NCBI RefSeq assembly: GCF_000026945.1
Contig: NC_012863.1
Coordinates: 1,331,501 to 1,395,500, forward strand
Direction of reading: 5' to 3'
DNA from: Candida dubliniensis CD36
Lineage: Eukaryota; Ascomycota; Pichiomycetes; Serinales; Debaryomycetaceae
DNA length: 64,000 nucleotides
Positions 11,801-23,238 of this stretch are shown in pieces (positions within the stretch are counted from its first letter, which is position 1; each line of letters starts with the position of its first letter). The notes below the pieces were generated by a model, which had not been told where the DNA came from, ran no database searches, and worked only from the letters and a program-made list of their open reading frames with translations. A program made the translations under genes and the position numbers.

Positions 11801-12194
11801 ACAAGTTTAATAATTTTGAAATATCCCATAATTTGATAATGCTGGGCATGCCTTGTTTTTCCGCCAATGTAACAAACAAATTATTTGAATTGTGAATAGG
11901 TTCAATAAATGTGATTCTATAGTCGATATCATAAGCATCAAATATTAATTGACAAGTCAAATCAGATAAATTAATTAGTTTGATCGTGCAATGATTAATG
12001 GCAATAATTAAATAACTGGAGGTGGTGGCTGTAATACAACTCAAAGTTGGGTCAGAATACAATGCCTGTGAAGAATTATAATTGGGGTCTCGTATTGGTG
12101 TATAATCAAACAATTGGAACTGTCTCCATGATGATAATGATAATAGAGGAGATGATGAAGTCTTAGAAGACGGAGATGTAGGTGAAGAAGACAT
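8883..12194 (-). CDS. VPS11: Vps11/Pep5, core subunit of the CORVET and HOPS tethering complexes
   Basis: The 1103-residue product opens with LSSWRQFQLFDYTPIRDPN and continues to YSDPTLSC, a hallmark of the yeast Pep5 N terminus. Residues up to about 400 form a beta-propeller-like region, followed by alpha-solenoid repeats in the clathrin-heavy-chain style. It ends with a RING-type zinc motif: C971-x2-C974, then HFKCKHSFHQKC, then CPIC. Between the H/C part and the final CPIC pair is an unusual Ser/Thr/Asn-rich insertion. Vps11 scaffolds the tether complexes that fuse endosomes with the vacuole, and the RING has been tied to ubiquitin ligase activity. It is slightly longer than S. cerevisiae Pep5 (about 1030 residues), mostly because of low-complexity inserts. 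The ATG is at 12194, with a TATATA stretch near 12292-12299. Confidence 0.93.
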   Translation of the reverse strand: MSSSPTSPSSKTSSSPLLSLSSWRQFQLFDYTPIRDPNYNSSQALYSDPTLSCITATTSSYLIIAINHCTIKLINLSDLTCQLIFDAYDIDYRITFIEPIHNSNNLFVTLAEKQGMPSIIKLWDISKLLNLSNNENDDSSKNSKMEQSEYRFEFQTQVLVTDHSNGTTGVGNNSYPISCFKFNYDLTCLAIGYTNGKVILVRGDLLRDRGAKQRLIYNSGNNDPITGVQFNEIEQVLYVTTTEKLLTVATTGRNHEKPLKILSNKYGADLNCTDIDESNQNLIVGLNDSIQFYDCFNKILTINFKLAKSRIIKSKRYLLIVSPEERNKTGIPETENTIDKSLMSRIVILDLVNNHISFNLLIPDSSISHAFSLSNGTFLLLTTDGVLYKINEKSINQQIEIVLQRELFSIAFNLGQQYKLPNETLLRIQILHGDYLYDQNKFDEAIDVYIKCLELFKESGKIVEQKQKTNHQAKQTEDEEEEDIDEFIITIITKFKEATNISNLTKFLIRLYEKSLANIDHITLLLCCYCKLKKIDNLNEFIDELDLSIENLQELNYELIINLFKECGFYDQVLKLLYKLNQPNLIVDIQLNDLHKPKLALNYMKTLAIDDLLLILIDHSTNLLDSCPLETTELLINVFTGKYQPNEPNAKYVFDVSNNTSTMNQPQENSEKESLEREKSVDISNYRAFLNYLSLQLEETDNSDNYADSKTSQENPSLLSNKEPTYLPPKPNLIYASFTNHPKEFVIFLEASLEAFNKYDGNIVDKRETVLTLLEIYLSLNKSTGDKEWLDKADTLTQDYKQLLDNQALLLLSHIYDFKPGEVIAQEKSGNESDLFMSCQLNQDVEGCFEILEKYGDTKPELYKLMLKFIISSKPIFDQIKYEDIQVILEQIKIYKLLTPLELIDILTENPDNEFITLGLVKDYFIDYFQQQTKEISNNTKLIEKYEQESTKNSLKLSELTKPFVIQNNKCSGCNLKLDFPVIHFKCKHSFHQKCLSTNLIATSTESLTPTLSTPTSTSTSTSMLNPNNNTVINHNDDDKFTCPICIHKFNDIKTAKSHQYKLGDVSNQNKENFDIFINSLHSSNDKFKFVSDYIGKGVMENQ

Positions 12195-12518
12195 TCTTGG
12201 TTGTAATGATTAGTTGAATGCGGTTGGACTTGGTATGAGATTGCGTATTGATAGGATTAGGAGGCGTGACAATGAAATGAACCTTCCAAGTTATATATAC
12301 AATGAAAAATAATTAGAAATGTGTCAATATTTGTGATTGATGACAAATCTATGGATGGATTGTGGGATGGTATTAATCAGTTGGAGTTGTATTTTTCTCA
12401 GCTTGCATTTATTTTTTTTTTCTATGGTGTTCAAGAAATGTCTTATAATTCTGACGAAAAAGAATAAGAATCTAAACTACTCGGTATCGTCGTACATAGT
12501 TGCAGTTATATATATTGC
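12195..12518. other. Intergenic region between VPS11 and the GPI-protein gene
   Basis: Holds the VPS11 promoter (TATA-like run near 12292-12299) and the 3' flank of the upstream minus-strand gene. No further gene is seen. Confidence 0.6.
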
Positions 12519-14756
12519 CTACATAATAATTATCAATAGTCCAGGTACTAATAACAATAAAACAATTAATCCCAACACCGAAAATGATAAATTTTGCGAA
12601 GCTGATCGGAATATGAATTGTCGATTCTCTGGTAAGACAACGCCAGTAAATCGACGATGATAATTATTGCCAACATTATCATCTTTATCGTCAACAATAG
12701 GGAATTGAATTTGAGAATGGATTGTTTCTGTGAATTGTATGAATGATTTCAAAATATCATCGTTTGATTTAGTAGATATTGTTGTTGTTGATACAACACT
12801 GGTTTTAGAAATTGCGTTTGTGTCGTTATGGAATGTGTTTTCCTGTGTTTGACTATCTCCTTTTGATTTTATACTAGTTTCGAATTTGTGAGTTCCGTCA
12901 TTGCTACTACTACTAGTACTACTAGTACTACTACTTGATATAAATGTGGGAATGCTTGAATACATTTTGGTTTCTTGTGGTTTTTTGCTCAAGAGTTTGC
13001 TCCTTATTATAGTGAAAATGTCTGGAAATTTCGGTTTATCTAACTTCTCCGTGATTGTAACACTTCTCGTGGTAGCGTCAGTTGTCATTGACAAAGATAT
13101 TGGTTGTTTATCATAATTATTATTTTGAGGCATGTTATAGGTTGAGGAAGTTGGGCTAGTTGCAATTATATTTCTAATATTATCAGAACTCGATATTGAT
13201 TTTGAACTTTCTATGGGAATAGCAGATGTGTGTGTCGATACTTTTATGGGTTTTTTGGTTCTAAGACGGGGTCTTTTTTTGGTTCGACTTGGTCGAGGTG
13301 GTCTTTCAACGGTAAATTCACTATGGTGACTAGAATATCGAGGAGAGGATGCTGATTCAGTTTCTGGTACTAGTGATATGGTGTCAATTCTTGATAGATT
13401 AGTTTGATTTATTGGTAGTATTGAATACAAAATCAGTGTGGTAATCAGATTGGATAATTCAATAGGGAATGTAATGTCATCAATATCTTGTACATTATTT
13501 GGGTAGTTTTCTGGTATTTCAGAGTTTCCAGTCCTATTAGTAAATTGTTTTTTGGGTTGTTGTATTGTTTCAAAGGGTTCATGATGATACGTCAGTGCAA
13601 CAGAATTAGAATTAGTACTTTTTGGCAGTTCTGTCTTTCCTGGTATTGGATTTGGTTGTTTATTTTCATTCGCGTCACTAGAATCATGCTCTTTTGTTGG
13701 ACTTGTATCAACTTCCTTTAAAACACCACCAGGTTTGTATTGATCATGGAATGTACTTTTAGTTGCTATAGGTAGTGGCATTTTGTCAGGACCAAAGGGG
13801 TAGCCAATAATCAAGTGGCCACTTTGATGCTGTTGAATTGGTGTTACTGCTGCATTCAAATCATGTCTTGTTAAAACTTTTGTAATGGTTAATGTGATCA
13901 CTTCTACTGTGGTGATCTCATTTATTTCAACATCTTTTGGTTTTCTAATTGATTTGAGATGTTTAGGTCTTTTTTTATGAGATTTTCTAGATTTTTGCTT
14001 TAATTTGGATGGTTTGGATTTGGATTTGACAGTTTTCTTTTTTGAATTTTCCATCAATCTTCTGTTGCTTTGTCTTGACAGTCTCAGTAATAAATTATTC
14101 TTTGGTGGTGGTAACTCATCTCTGTCATCATTGTTGTTTATTACCACTTCAGGATAATGTAAAAAATGATTATAAAACTTCAGTCTATTTTTATAGTAAT
14201 AGTGTTGCTGTTCCGGTTCTGGTTCCTGTTCCAAATGGTTTTCGCTTTCATTTTCACTGCTACTGGCACTGTTGCCTTCATAATTGAACACTCTATCATC
14301 TTCATCTTGGCTGTCATTTTCGTTGGCTTGATTATTTTCCAAATTTTCAACTTCATCCCCATTGTCATCACTATCATTGTCATGGCCCTCGTCATTACTT
14401 TCATCGGATAATTCACTCGAAGAATTCACTAGTGCTACTTGCTCCTCAATCTCCTCGTTGGAAGACATATCTCCAGAATTTGATGAGCTATCGCTAATTT
14501 CTGAATCAGAATTATCCAATTGAACAAATGTGGAATTGGTATCGTTGGTATCGTTTAATAACTTTATGTAATCGATATTATTGGTTCCATTAACGCCAGA
14601 AATTGTTGATATATGATCATAACCAAATGTTGTTAATTTTGATGGCATTGAAGATGTCACAAGAACAATTGAATCATTGATGGATTGTAAGTATGTTGTT
14701 GTTGGGTGTAGAAACGTATTACTTGATAGTAACAATAATGATGTAATAAAATTCAT
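12519..14756 (-). CDS. Predicted secreted, GPI-anchored Ser/Thr-rich cell-surface protein
   Basis: A 745-residue protein that starts with a hydrophobic signal-like segment (MNFITSLLLLSSNTF) and ends with a second hydrophobic segment (VLGLIVLLLLVPGLLIIIM), with small residues (S, A, N) just before it. This is the two-ended layout of GPI-anchored fungal wall proteins. The middle has an acidic Ser/Asp/Glu block (about residues 80-180), a Lys/Arg-rich block (about 220-275) and a Thr/Val patch (TTVEVITLTITKV) of a kind common in yeast wall proteins, then long Ser/Thr-rich sequence with several N-x-S/T sites. No enzymatic or adhesin domain is recognisable. The very basic block is unusual for a wall protein. 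A tail-anchored or ordinary type I membrane protein is the alternative. The ATG at 14756 begins the signal. Confidence 0.65.
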   Translation of the reverse strand: MNFITSLLLLSSNTFLHPTTTYLQSINDSIVLVTSSMPSKLTTFGYDHISTISGVNGTNNIDYIKLLNDTNDTNSTFVQLDNSDSEISDSSSNSGDMSSNEEIEEQVALVNSSSELSDESNDEGHDNDSDDNGDEVENLENNQANENDSQDEDDRVFNYEGNSASSSENESENHLEQEPEPEQQHYYYKNRLKFYNHFLHYPEVVINNNDDRDELPPPKNNLLLRLSRQSNRRLMENSKKKTVKSKSKPSKLKQKSRKSHKKRPKHLKSIRKPKDVEINEITTVEVITLTITKVLTRHDLNAAVTPIQQHQSGHLIIGYPFGPDKMPLPIATKSTFHDQYKPGGVLKEVDTSPTKEHDSSDANENKQPNPIPGKTELPKSTNSNSVALTYHHEPFETIQQPKKQFTNRTGNSEIPENYPNNVQDIDDITFPIELSNLITTLILYSILPINQTNLSRIDTISLVPETESASSPRYSSHHSEFTVERPPRPSRTKKRPRLRTKKPIKVSTHTSAIPIESSKSISSSDNIRNIIATSPTSSTYNMPQNNNYDKQPISLSMTTDATTRSVTITEKLDKPKFPDIFTIIRSKLLSKKPQETKMYSSIPTFISSSSTSSTSSSSNDGTHKFETSIKSKGDSQTQENTFHNDTNAISKTSVVSTTTISTKSNDDILKSFIQFTETIHSQIQFPIVDDKDDNVGNNYHRRFTGVVLPENRQFIFRSASQNLSFSVLGLIVLLLLVPGLLIIIM

Positions 14757-15733
14757 ATTGACCGATGTTGTAATAGCTGTGATGATTATTGTTATTGTTG
14801 AAGTAAAAAACTATTAAATTTGGATTTCAAAGTGGTTGCAAAAAAAAAAAGGAAGAAAAAACTGACTGTGATTGGTATCAATGTGGGAAATATCAGAACA
14901 ACAATTTATCAACGTGCCGGCTGTTTACTTACTTGTCTCTTAGAATATATATAATAATATTTACAAACAAATGACACTATTGCCTAATTGGTTACCTTGA
15001 GTAAGAACTTGATAATCTTTTTGGACACTTTAACAGTTCATGATTGTAGTGCCTTTTGTGCCACAAACCGATATATCTTTCATACTTTTTTTGTGGTTGC
15101 ACAATATGGCGGCTAAAACTAATCCACGTGACCTCACAACAAACAACCCTACAAATTCATCAAACTGTCAAAAGTATGTAAGATTTATCTCTCTGGGTGG
15201 TACGCTTACATGTTAGATAATAGACAAAGGAAGCATATACTTGTTATTCAATCAAATAGTTGTGCTGCTGCTGTTGGGAAGTTTTTTTTTTTTTTTTCTT
15301 AGACAACAATAAGATTTATTTTTTTGAAGTATGCATTAAACAAAGAACTAAGCCATTAAACAATTATCTAATTATATTCCCAATTTAAGATAATTTGTAA
15401 CCCAGTTTGGATGTAGTATAGTTATTCCCCACTTCTTTGTTCAATAATCAATTCTTTGAATACAACAAATTCAACAACAACAACAACAATAAGATGAGAT
15501 AATTTAAACAATCAACTGATAAATTTCTATTATCATTAATGTAATGGCAGTAACCAATGGATTGCCAGTTTCAATTGTATAGTAAAAGTCTATTAAAGCA
15601 AGTTTCCACAAGCAGTGTTACCTATATTCAGAGCATTACCCTTGGCACACGACATATACCAGAAACCATAATAAACCAACTAGTAAGAGGTGATAAAAGT
15701 ATAAAGTCAATATTGTTGTTGTATTTTGAGAAA

Positions 15734-18328
15734 ACGCGTATTCATAAACAATAGAAGAAAAAGTTGTGAAATTGCAACAACTTTTGTCGATAACAATAGA
15801 TAACAAAATAAAACTCCAATAGTTGATAAAAAAAAAGAATAATTTAACCCAAGCCACATTTATCAAGTTCTACTACAATAATACCCGCTGAGGTAATATT
15901 TATTTCCTTTGTCAATGTTGCTTTAGAATGATTAAGAAATTGTAATTTCTCGATAACAGGTAGTCTATACAACAATATAGTTTGATGACCCCCTTTTTTT
16001 GGGGTTTTCGTTTCAACCTACCAAAAGAGCAATGATTGTGGTTATAGAGTTGGCAAATAACCACCACTCTCTTCCAGGATTATGAGGAGGTGTTAATAAT
16101 ATTGGAATAATATCTATATTATGTAGTGAATTTCCATTTTGTGGATAAACACTTTCGCATTGACGATGGAAGAAAAGAAAACTAGGAACATTATTAGTTA
16201 AGGAAAGATTTACAGGGTGGGAAGTAATTAATACCACTTTAAACTTGTGCTTGCTAATCTTTATGAGGGGGGTGGGGGGGTGTACCTAAATATTTCTTAT
16301 TTTAGTTTATGCATAGCTAAGATTAACTATTTACAGAATCATAACCCACTCTTGATGCAAGTAGAGCTTAACCAAATATCATAATCATCACTAGTTCATA
16401 GAGAATATCGTCAAAAAGTTGTAGTCTACAGAAAAAAAAAATCCCTCAGAGTTAATCAATTTATCTAATTCTACTGTGTTGGTTTGTTTGAATGATATTT
16501 CTATTTGGAGATTGTGGAATCTGGTTCTGTTTTTTTTTTTTTCTTTTGCACCCGAGATTATCACCAGGACCTAGTTAAGTACCACAAACCATGCCTAATT
16601 AGGCCCAACAAAGTATCGCCACTCCAAAATATTCTCTTTATTACAAATAGACGAGTTCTTATGCCTAATATTATTGAGTTGAAAAAAATCCCTCATCATG
16701 CAAATGAGGTATAAATGAAAATCTTCTTTTCTTCCCTCTTGGGAATGTGATTTTAACATTTAAATATGAACAACGCGTTGTTGTGGAATCATGATTATTG
16801 GTGTAATTATATTTAAGTTTCTATTTTATTAGCGATATTGTTCTTTCTCTGTCAGAAAATATTAACAATAATAATATGGCCATCACACAATTTATTATTA
16901 TTATTATTATTATAGATCATCTTATACCAACAACAACAACACCACCACCACAAACTTTAATATGAATTTATAACAACATATAATAAATAAATCTAATTAT
17001 TCTTTACTTAATTAAAGTTCCTTTTGTTTCTCCTTTTTTTTTTTAATACAAAATAGAACAAATACAAAGTTATAAGTTGGACAAAAATTTGATGTTTCAT
17101 AATTATAATCTTTCAGTTTTAAACTTTTCTTTAAGCAAAAAAAGAATTCTATCTTTAATAATAAACTTGACGGTTTTGTTACCTGTCACATTTTTGTTTG
17201 TATCTGGTCAAAAAAAAGTCAAGTCTAGTTATTTGTCTTACTACTATCATTATGTTGTTAGTGAATATTATGAATTCTATGAGTTTCATACACAAAAAAA
17301 AATTATTGATATGGTATAGTGGGGCGTAGTAGTTTTTTGTTCAATTAAATATATAGACCATGCTTGTAATCTTCTGGTTTTGTTAGAACAAGATAGTAAA
17401 CGTGTGCCAGAGGAACTGAGTTGACAGAGGGTCATGAATTACTTCAATCGTCTTGTCACCAATATTTGTACCTGCTACCAAAAGACACACAAAAAAAAAA
17501 GTACGAAACGTGTGTGGTCTCGAAAAAGCTGACGGGCATCACACAAATGCAAAGACATATTCTCTTAATCAATAGGTTTACAAAAATTGTTGGGTTTTAG
17601 GGACAAGTAATGTCCACAAAATGTTGGAAGAAAAGGTGGTCGTGGTGGTGGTTGTACCATATTATCTGTTTTTTTGGTAGATAACGCGTGTGGTTATTAT
17701 TATTATTATTATTACTACTACAGAATAGCTCATATTTACCTTGTATAGGCAATAGTTCCCTAAGAAGTTAGGGAAGATCAACAATTTAACCTTTGACGAA
17801 AAGAAGGAAGAAGAAAAATACAGATATCCTTCCCTAAACCAGGTGATTATACTCCATGGTATAATTTAACCAAGTTTAGGCAAAATAATACGAGAAAAGA
17901 AGAAAAAAAATAAATCACGTGTAAGAAATATCCCTATTCACAAGCCTTTAATATGTTGTTGTTGTTGTATTCAATGATTGTCGTCAACCTACATGAAATG
18001 AACAAAGAAAGAGAAAATAAATTAATCTTAACCACTTGGCTTGTGGTTTGTGTATCCTCTTTTTTTTTTTTGGAATGTACGCCCTGGAGGTATGTGCATG
18101 TACGTTATGGCTTAGGATGTGTATACTTACATCATTGATAACCAATACCTTAACTCCGTAGTATCCGCTCGTCACCTAGACGCTTGGTAAATCGTCTTGA
18201 TCGCCAATCTATAGCCACTGTCACACAGTATCTCCACACCCCATATATACAGTTCGCCTGTCCTATCTATACTAAATGCCCTTTTTTTTTCGATTGCCGA
18301 ATCATATTGCCAGTATAAGGAGACGCGT
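15734..18328. promoter_or_regulatory. Cluster of four ACGCGT (MCB) boxes
   Basis: Perfect palindromes occur at 15734-15739, 16773-16778, 17684-17689 and 18323-18328. ACGCGT is the MluI cell-cycle box bound by MBF-type (Mbp1/Swi6) factors at G1/S genes. At this base composition a hexamer of four G/C and two A/T is expected less than once per 5.7 kb, so four is an excess. Which of the two divergent genes they serve cannot be told, and all are far (1 kb or more) from both starts. Confidence 0.4.
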
Positions 18329-18781
18329 TTGACATTAATAGAAGAAGAACCAGTTAATTCTACTAAGAAAACACGTCTTGTTCGTAGTATGTCCTAATTT
18401 GTAACATCTGAGAATGTATGGTTTTACAGGAGTACATGTATGTTTCGAATATTATTTATTACTTCTTTAGTGCGTCGTCGTTTATTCTATTCTTCGTCGT
18501 CTATGTACATTATTATTTCTTTCCTTCCTTCTATTTTTTTTTTTTTTTTTTTTTTTTTACTTTACAACGGTTATTAAGATTTTACTCGAGATCAATACAT
18601 AATGTTCTTAGACTACAATAGGAATAGGATGGACATTATTAACAAGAAGTTTCAGTTTCTTTGTTAAAAATGTTTTCACATGTGATCAATAAATATGATC
18701 TGTTTGAGCATTGGTATTCATTCGGTTTACTCGTGTAGTTGAACCTAATCTAGAGTAAATGAAGGTTGTTAGAGACAAAGA

Positions 18782-18808
18782 GTGAACGGGCGAACGGGCG
18801 AACGGGCA
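18782..18808 (+). repeat. Tandem 8-bp repeat
   Basis: Three copies of a GAACGGGC unit in a row. Short tandem array in the non-coding region; no function is evident. Confidence 0.75.
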
Positions 18809-19348
18809 GACAAGCAAGAAAGTTAAGTATCTTTATTCTTTCAGTTACAGGGCTTGTTTGTTGGCTGGAGGAGGATAAGGGGGTCCATCTGAACTAGTTT
18901 TAGTTCCAATTTTGTGTTTTGTGTTAATGTACGCAACCAATCAATCCCCAGTTATTGGGTTGTTGTCTCTGTAATTAAGCGAATAATGAATGATCAATTA
19001 CACTGAATTTGATTGGTCTATTGGTTGGATATTGATAAAGTATTGATACGGCGTGACCCTGTTTGTAAGTAAAACATCATCAAAGAGAACAAAATGGGTT
19101 GTTATCAAAAGTTTAACCTTTTTCTTTTTGGGTAATACGAAGCTTATACATATATGAAGATTGCTCAATTTTGTTACAAGTGTTAAACAAAATCTATTAA
19201 TTATCAAAGCAGAATAGAAATAGCTAAAAATTAAGCATGTTTTGAATAGAATAATATGTAGAACTTGCTTGCTGGTTGGTTGGTTGTTGGTGGTATTAAA
19301 TAAATGATAGTTTGCTGGTAGTAATAGAATTAGAGGCTGGGCCACGCA

Positions 19349-19398
19349 GGGGAGAAGACCAAGGGGTGGGGGAGGGGAGAAGAGAAAGAGAGGAGGGG
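19349..19398 (+). other. G-quadruplex-forming candidate
   Basis: G-runs of 4 or 5 lie at 19349-19352, 19363-19366, 19368-19372, 19374-19377 and 19394-19398, so four runs fall within 29 bp with loops of 10, 1 and 1. This satisfies common G4 patterns and is unusual in such AT-rich DNA. It lies about 1.1 kb upstream of the phosphatase gene. Confidence 0.4.
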
Positions 19399-19499
19399 GT
19401 GCAACATAAAATAATAATAATTTGTCCTAAAACAGAATAATTTCGCACCTTAATTTTGTGTAACTTATTTTTTAGTTTTTTAGACGGGAGTAGGAACAA

Positions 19500-19540
19500 A
19501 AGAGAGAGAGAGAGCGAACGAACGAACGAACGAACGAACA
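19500..19540 (+). repeat. GA and CGAA microsatellite
   Basis: A GA dinucleotide run changes directly into six or so CGAA tetranucleotides. Likely length-variable between alleles. Confidence 0.75.
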
Positions 19541-20469
19541 AGAAAAATAAAACCTCATGAGGCTACCAAAAGGATAAAAATAAAAAAGAAAGCCATTATT
19601 GGGAAGACAATTTTATAATTCTATAATTTGACTTTGCATATAATAAGATTTACTAAATTAGAAAACAACAAAAGTAAAAAAAAAAATTCAAATTGTTTAA
19701 AAATTCTAAAATAATAAAACAAACAATAAAGCAACACCACTAATAGTAGCAGCAGCAGCAGCAGCAGCAGCAAAAGAAGAAAAGTTGATACTCGTCTCAT
19801 GTTGTCTTTTTTAATAATTTTTTTTTTTCTTTTTATTGTTGTCAATTTCCTTCACTACGTTTGTTTGTTTGTTCCTGAGATAATGTGATGTGTTTTTTTA
19901 AGGATTTTCACTACTTTTAAGTAAAATGTGTTGCATATACTGATACTTCTGTGAAATATAAATATCAATGTAATTTTCTAGTTTCAAATTCCCCTTTCTC
20001 TCCCCATTCTAATAAATTTTGTACACATTCTATTTTCTATCTTTCTTTCTTTCTTTTTTTTTTTTGCATCTTAATTAGCTGGTTTAATCTTTTTAGTCTC
20101 ACTGCAGCAATTTCCACCACCAGATAAGCAACGTCGACGCCAATCTTACACATATATATATATAAAGAAGAGAGAAAGAGAAAGAGATAACAAAGCAAAC
20201 ATATTCAACTTAGTACGCAGCAATTACAAAAGATTTAAAGAATATATTTTCACATCTTAACATTTAACACATTACATTTCTTACATACTATTCCAAAAAA
20301 GATCAACAACACTCATTTAAGTTGTTGATTGAATCGTCAACTGTTTAACATCAATTGCTTCAAAAAAAATATTTATATAACTCAACCAATACCCGCCAAA
20401 GACTATTATTTTGTTTTCATCTTTGCCAACTCATTAGTAGTTACCACCAACAATACCCAACATTCAAAG

Positions 20470-21870
20470 ATGAGTTCAACTTTATCTTATTTGCGTAACC
20501 AGCATCGAAACAGAAAATTGAGTACTACCACCACCACATCATCTGATACTACTACCAGTACCACAGTCACAACCACCCCAGATTCATTATATTACAAATC
20601 TGATAATGTTAATATTCCTAGATCTTGTTTAGTACCCCCACCAACAACAACCGTTTCCCCAGCAATTGCAACTCCAACTTCAATTACTATGTTATCTTCA
20701 TCATCTTCAGCTTCAAGTATATTGAGTAATGTTGCTCTCCCAAACTCTTCTTGGACACCTCAGGAAAGTCATATGGCTTCACTGCAGAATCAGCAGCAAC
20801 AGCAACAGCAACAGCAACCAGAACAACAAAAACCATCAACTACTTCTTTAGCATCACTATTGTCTTCGTCGTCATCCTCAGCACCACCCACAAGACGCAC
20901 AAGTACTACTGTTGATAACAATGTCATCGCTAGTGATGGAAGTTATAGATTTGGTAATGGTGGTAGTATCAAAAATAACACTAATAGCAGAAAGAGCTCA
21001 CGGTCAAGCACTTATAGTAATTGTCATACTGCATTCCAAGATTTCCAAGATGTTTGGTTATTCAGATTCAATAAAGGCTTAAAGAGTTATTTTGAAGATA
21101 ATAATAGTGGTGATATGGGAGAAGATCAAGTGTTTGTTATTAACACTGTTGCTCAACTTAATCGATTATTATATTTCAATTATCATCAAAAACTGGGGTT
21201 TGATTATGAATATTCGGATACATTATTTCCTTATTTACATGGACTTAATGAGCGAGATCAACAAGTACATTTTGTTAGAGAAGCTGGTAAATCAGTTGAT
21301 AAAATTAATCATCAGCTTGTAAATTTAACTATTAATAATTTCATGTTTATTAATACCACGAAAAATGATAACAACAACAACAAAGAGAATATTCCAAATT
21401 TAATCAATACTGTGAATGTTGAAGATCTAGTACCATCAAAATCTCGATACTCAAGTAATAATGATTATGAATATTATTATTCTAGTAGTGGTAATAAAGT
21501 CAATTGTCGCAATTTCGGCCAACAAATTGAATTAATGGCACCATTATCTCATATGGTGGTTTATAATTACAATACTTGTACTAATAAAACCAATAATAAT
21601 ACCCAAAAATTAGTGAACAAGTTGTTGTCATATATGAAATCTTCTGGTAATCGATTTATTTATATTATTGACATAGAGTGTGAACACCAATATTCCAATC
21701 TGACAAATTCTAATTCTTGCGCGCCTTGGTGGCGGTCAATAGATCAAAGTTATTTTGATAATGGCTCTGATGAATTGCATTGGTATAATAATGCCGTTGT
21801 TAATCAAATAATCAAATCTCCTACTCCTTACACTAAGAACAATAATGGTGACACCAGTCACAACAACAAC

Positions 21871-21901
<31 letters not shown>

Positions 21902-23205
21902 GTAACGAAGTTTTCATTAGTCAAGGAGATGGATTTTTCAATAAATTCCATCGATTGGAACAAAATTTAATTTGGAAAATGTATGGTAAACATTGGATAT
22001 TAAATAATAAAGTATGTGTTGGTAATATTCTTGATTACCAACAAATACAAGATCAAATAGATAATCAATTCAAACTTGTGATATATTGTGAAGATTATCA
22101 AAATGAAGCATGTTATGATAAATTCCCCACATTATATGACTTGCAATGTATTTGGCAAGATTATATGCTGGGAAATCATATTCATCATACGTATAGAATA
22201 ACGATCCCATCATTGGGTTTTAGAGATAATCAATCAGTTGATGAATATGAACTAATAATGATCTTGAACATCTTGAAATTAATTGAACGAATTAGTCGAG
22301 TTAATAAAGTATTTATTGGTTGTTATGATGGATTCACTCATTCTACTAATTTATTAGTATTAGTAATGCAATTATTGGGTAAATTTATCATTGAAGAATC
22401 AATTTTCCAATTAACAGAAACAGAAAATGTCAAATTATTTTTTTCAAATCCAGATATTATTGGTGGTGATTTACAATTTTTACGAGAATTGGAACCATTT
22501 GTTGATTATTTGAACAAACATTTAATTCAAGAATTCCCAACTATCATTGATATGAATAATTTAGATTTAGATTCAATTCATCGGTATTATTGTCTCAATC
22601 CCATTGCTAAACCTCCACTTTATCAAGATGATTGGTTTGTTCCCAAGACTAATAATTCCAAACATGATATAAATTTACCAACGAGAATTTTACCAAATGT
22701 ATATTTAGGAAGTTCAAAACATGGTGGGTCATTAACAATATTACAAGCTTATAAATTCACTCATGTGATTTCTATTGATGAATTACCAACTTGGTGGCAT
22801 ACTTTGAAGAAATATTATAAATTTGATTTCCAATTACAAGAAGAAGAAGCAGAAGAAGAAGAAGAAGAAGAAAAGGAAGATAAAGGTAGAGGAAAAGTTA
22901 AAAATAATTGTAAAATTATTAAACCAATTTATACATTTAATAATTCAAAATCGAAAATTTATGAATTTGAATTTAATCTGAAAAATTTGAAATCAATACC
23001 TCAAGAATTATTAAACAAATGGTCTTCTTCATCATCATCATCATCAATGGGGTTACCACATAAGAATTTCAAATCATTAATTTATATTCATGATTTTAAA
23101 GATGATGGTAGAGATTCATTAATGGAATTATTAATTGATGCACCACCAGCTATCCAAGATAAAATATTATTAGGTTCAACAACCACCAATATCAATAATC
23201 CTTCC

Positions 23206-23238
<33 letters not shown>

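Larger units (their letters stand above)
14757..20469. other. 5.7-kb gene-free divergent intergenic region
   Basis: This is the longest stretch without a gene in the window, lying between two divergent genes. All open frames are short and built from poly-T, CAA/TTG or similar repeats. It contains four ACGCGT boxes, G-rich clusters at 16266-16279 and 19349-19398, tandem 8-mers at about 18782-18808, GA and CGAA microsatellites at 19500-19540 and a TATA run at 20151-20164. No tRNA or LTR with matching ends was found. It may be a long regulatory region, may host a non-coding transcript, or could be centromeric: centromeres in this yeast group sit in gene-free tracts of similar size. Confidence 0.55.

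Noticed and set aside
17615..17640. TGTTGGAA at 17622 as start of another LTR
   Set aside because: No matching TTCCAACA end with a 5-bp duplication was found within a plausible distance.
18998..19541. Open frames of 115 and 81 codons on the minus strand
   Set aside because: Composition-driven, read through G-rich and GA/CGAA repeats; no conserved pattern.
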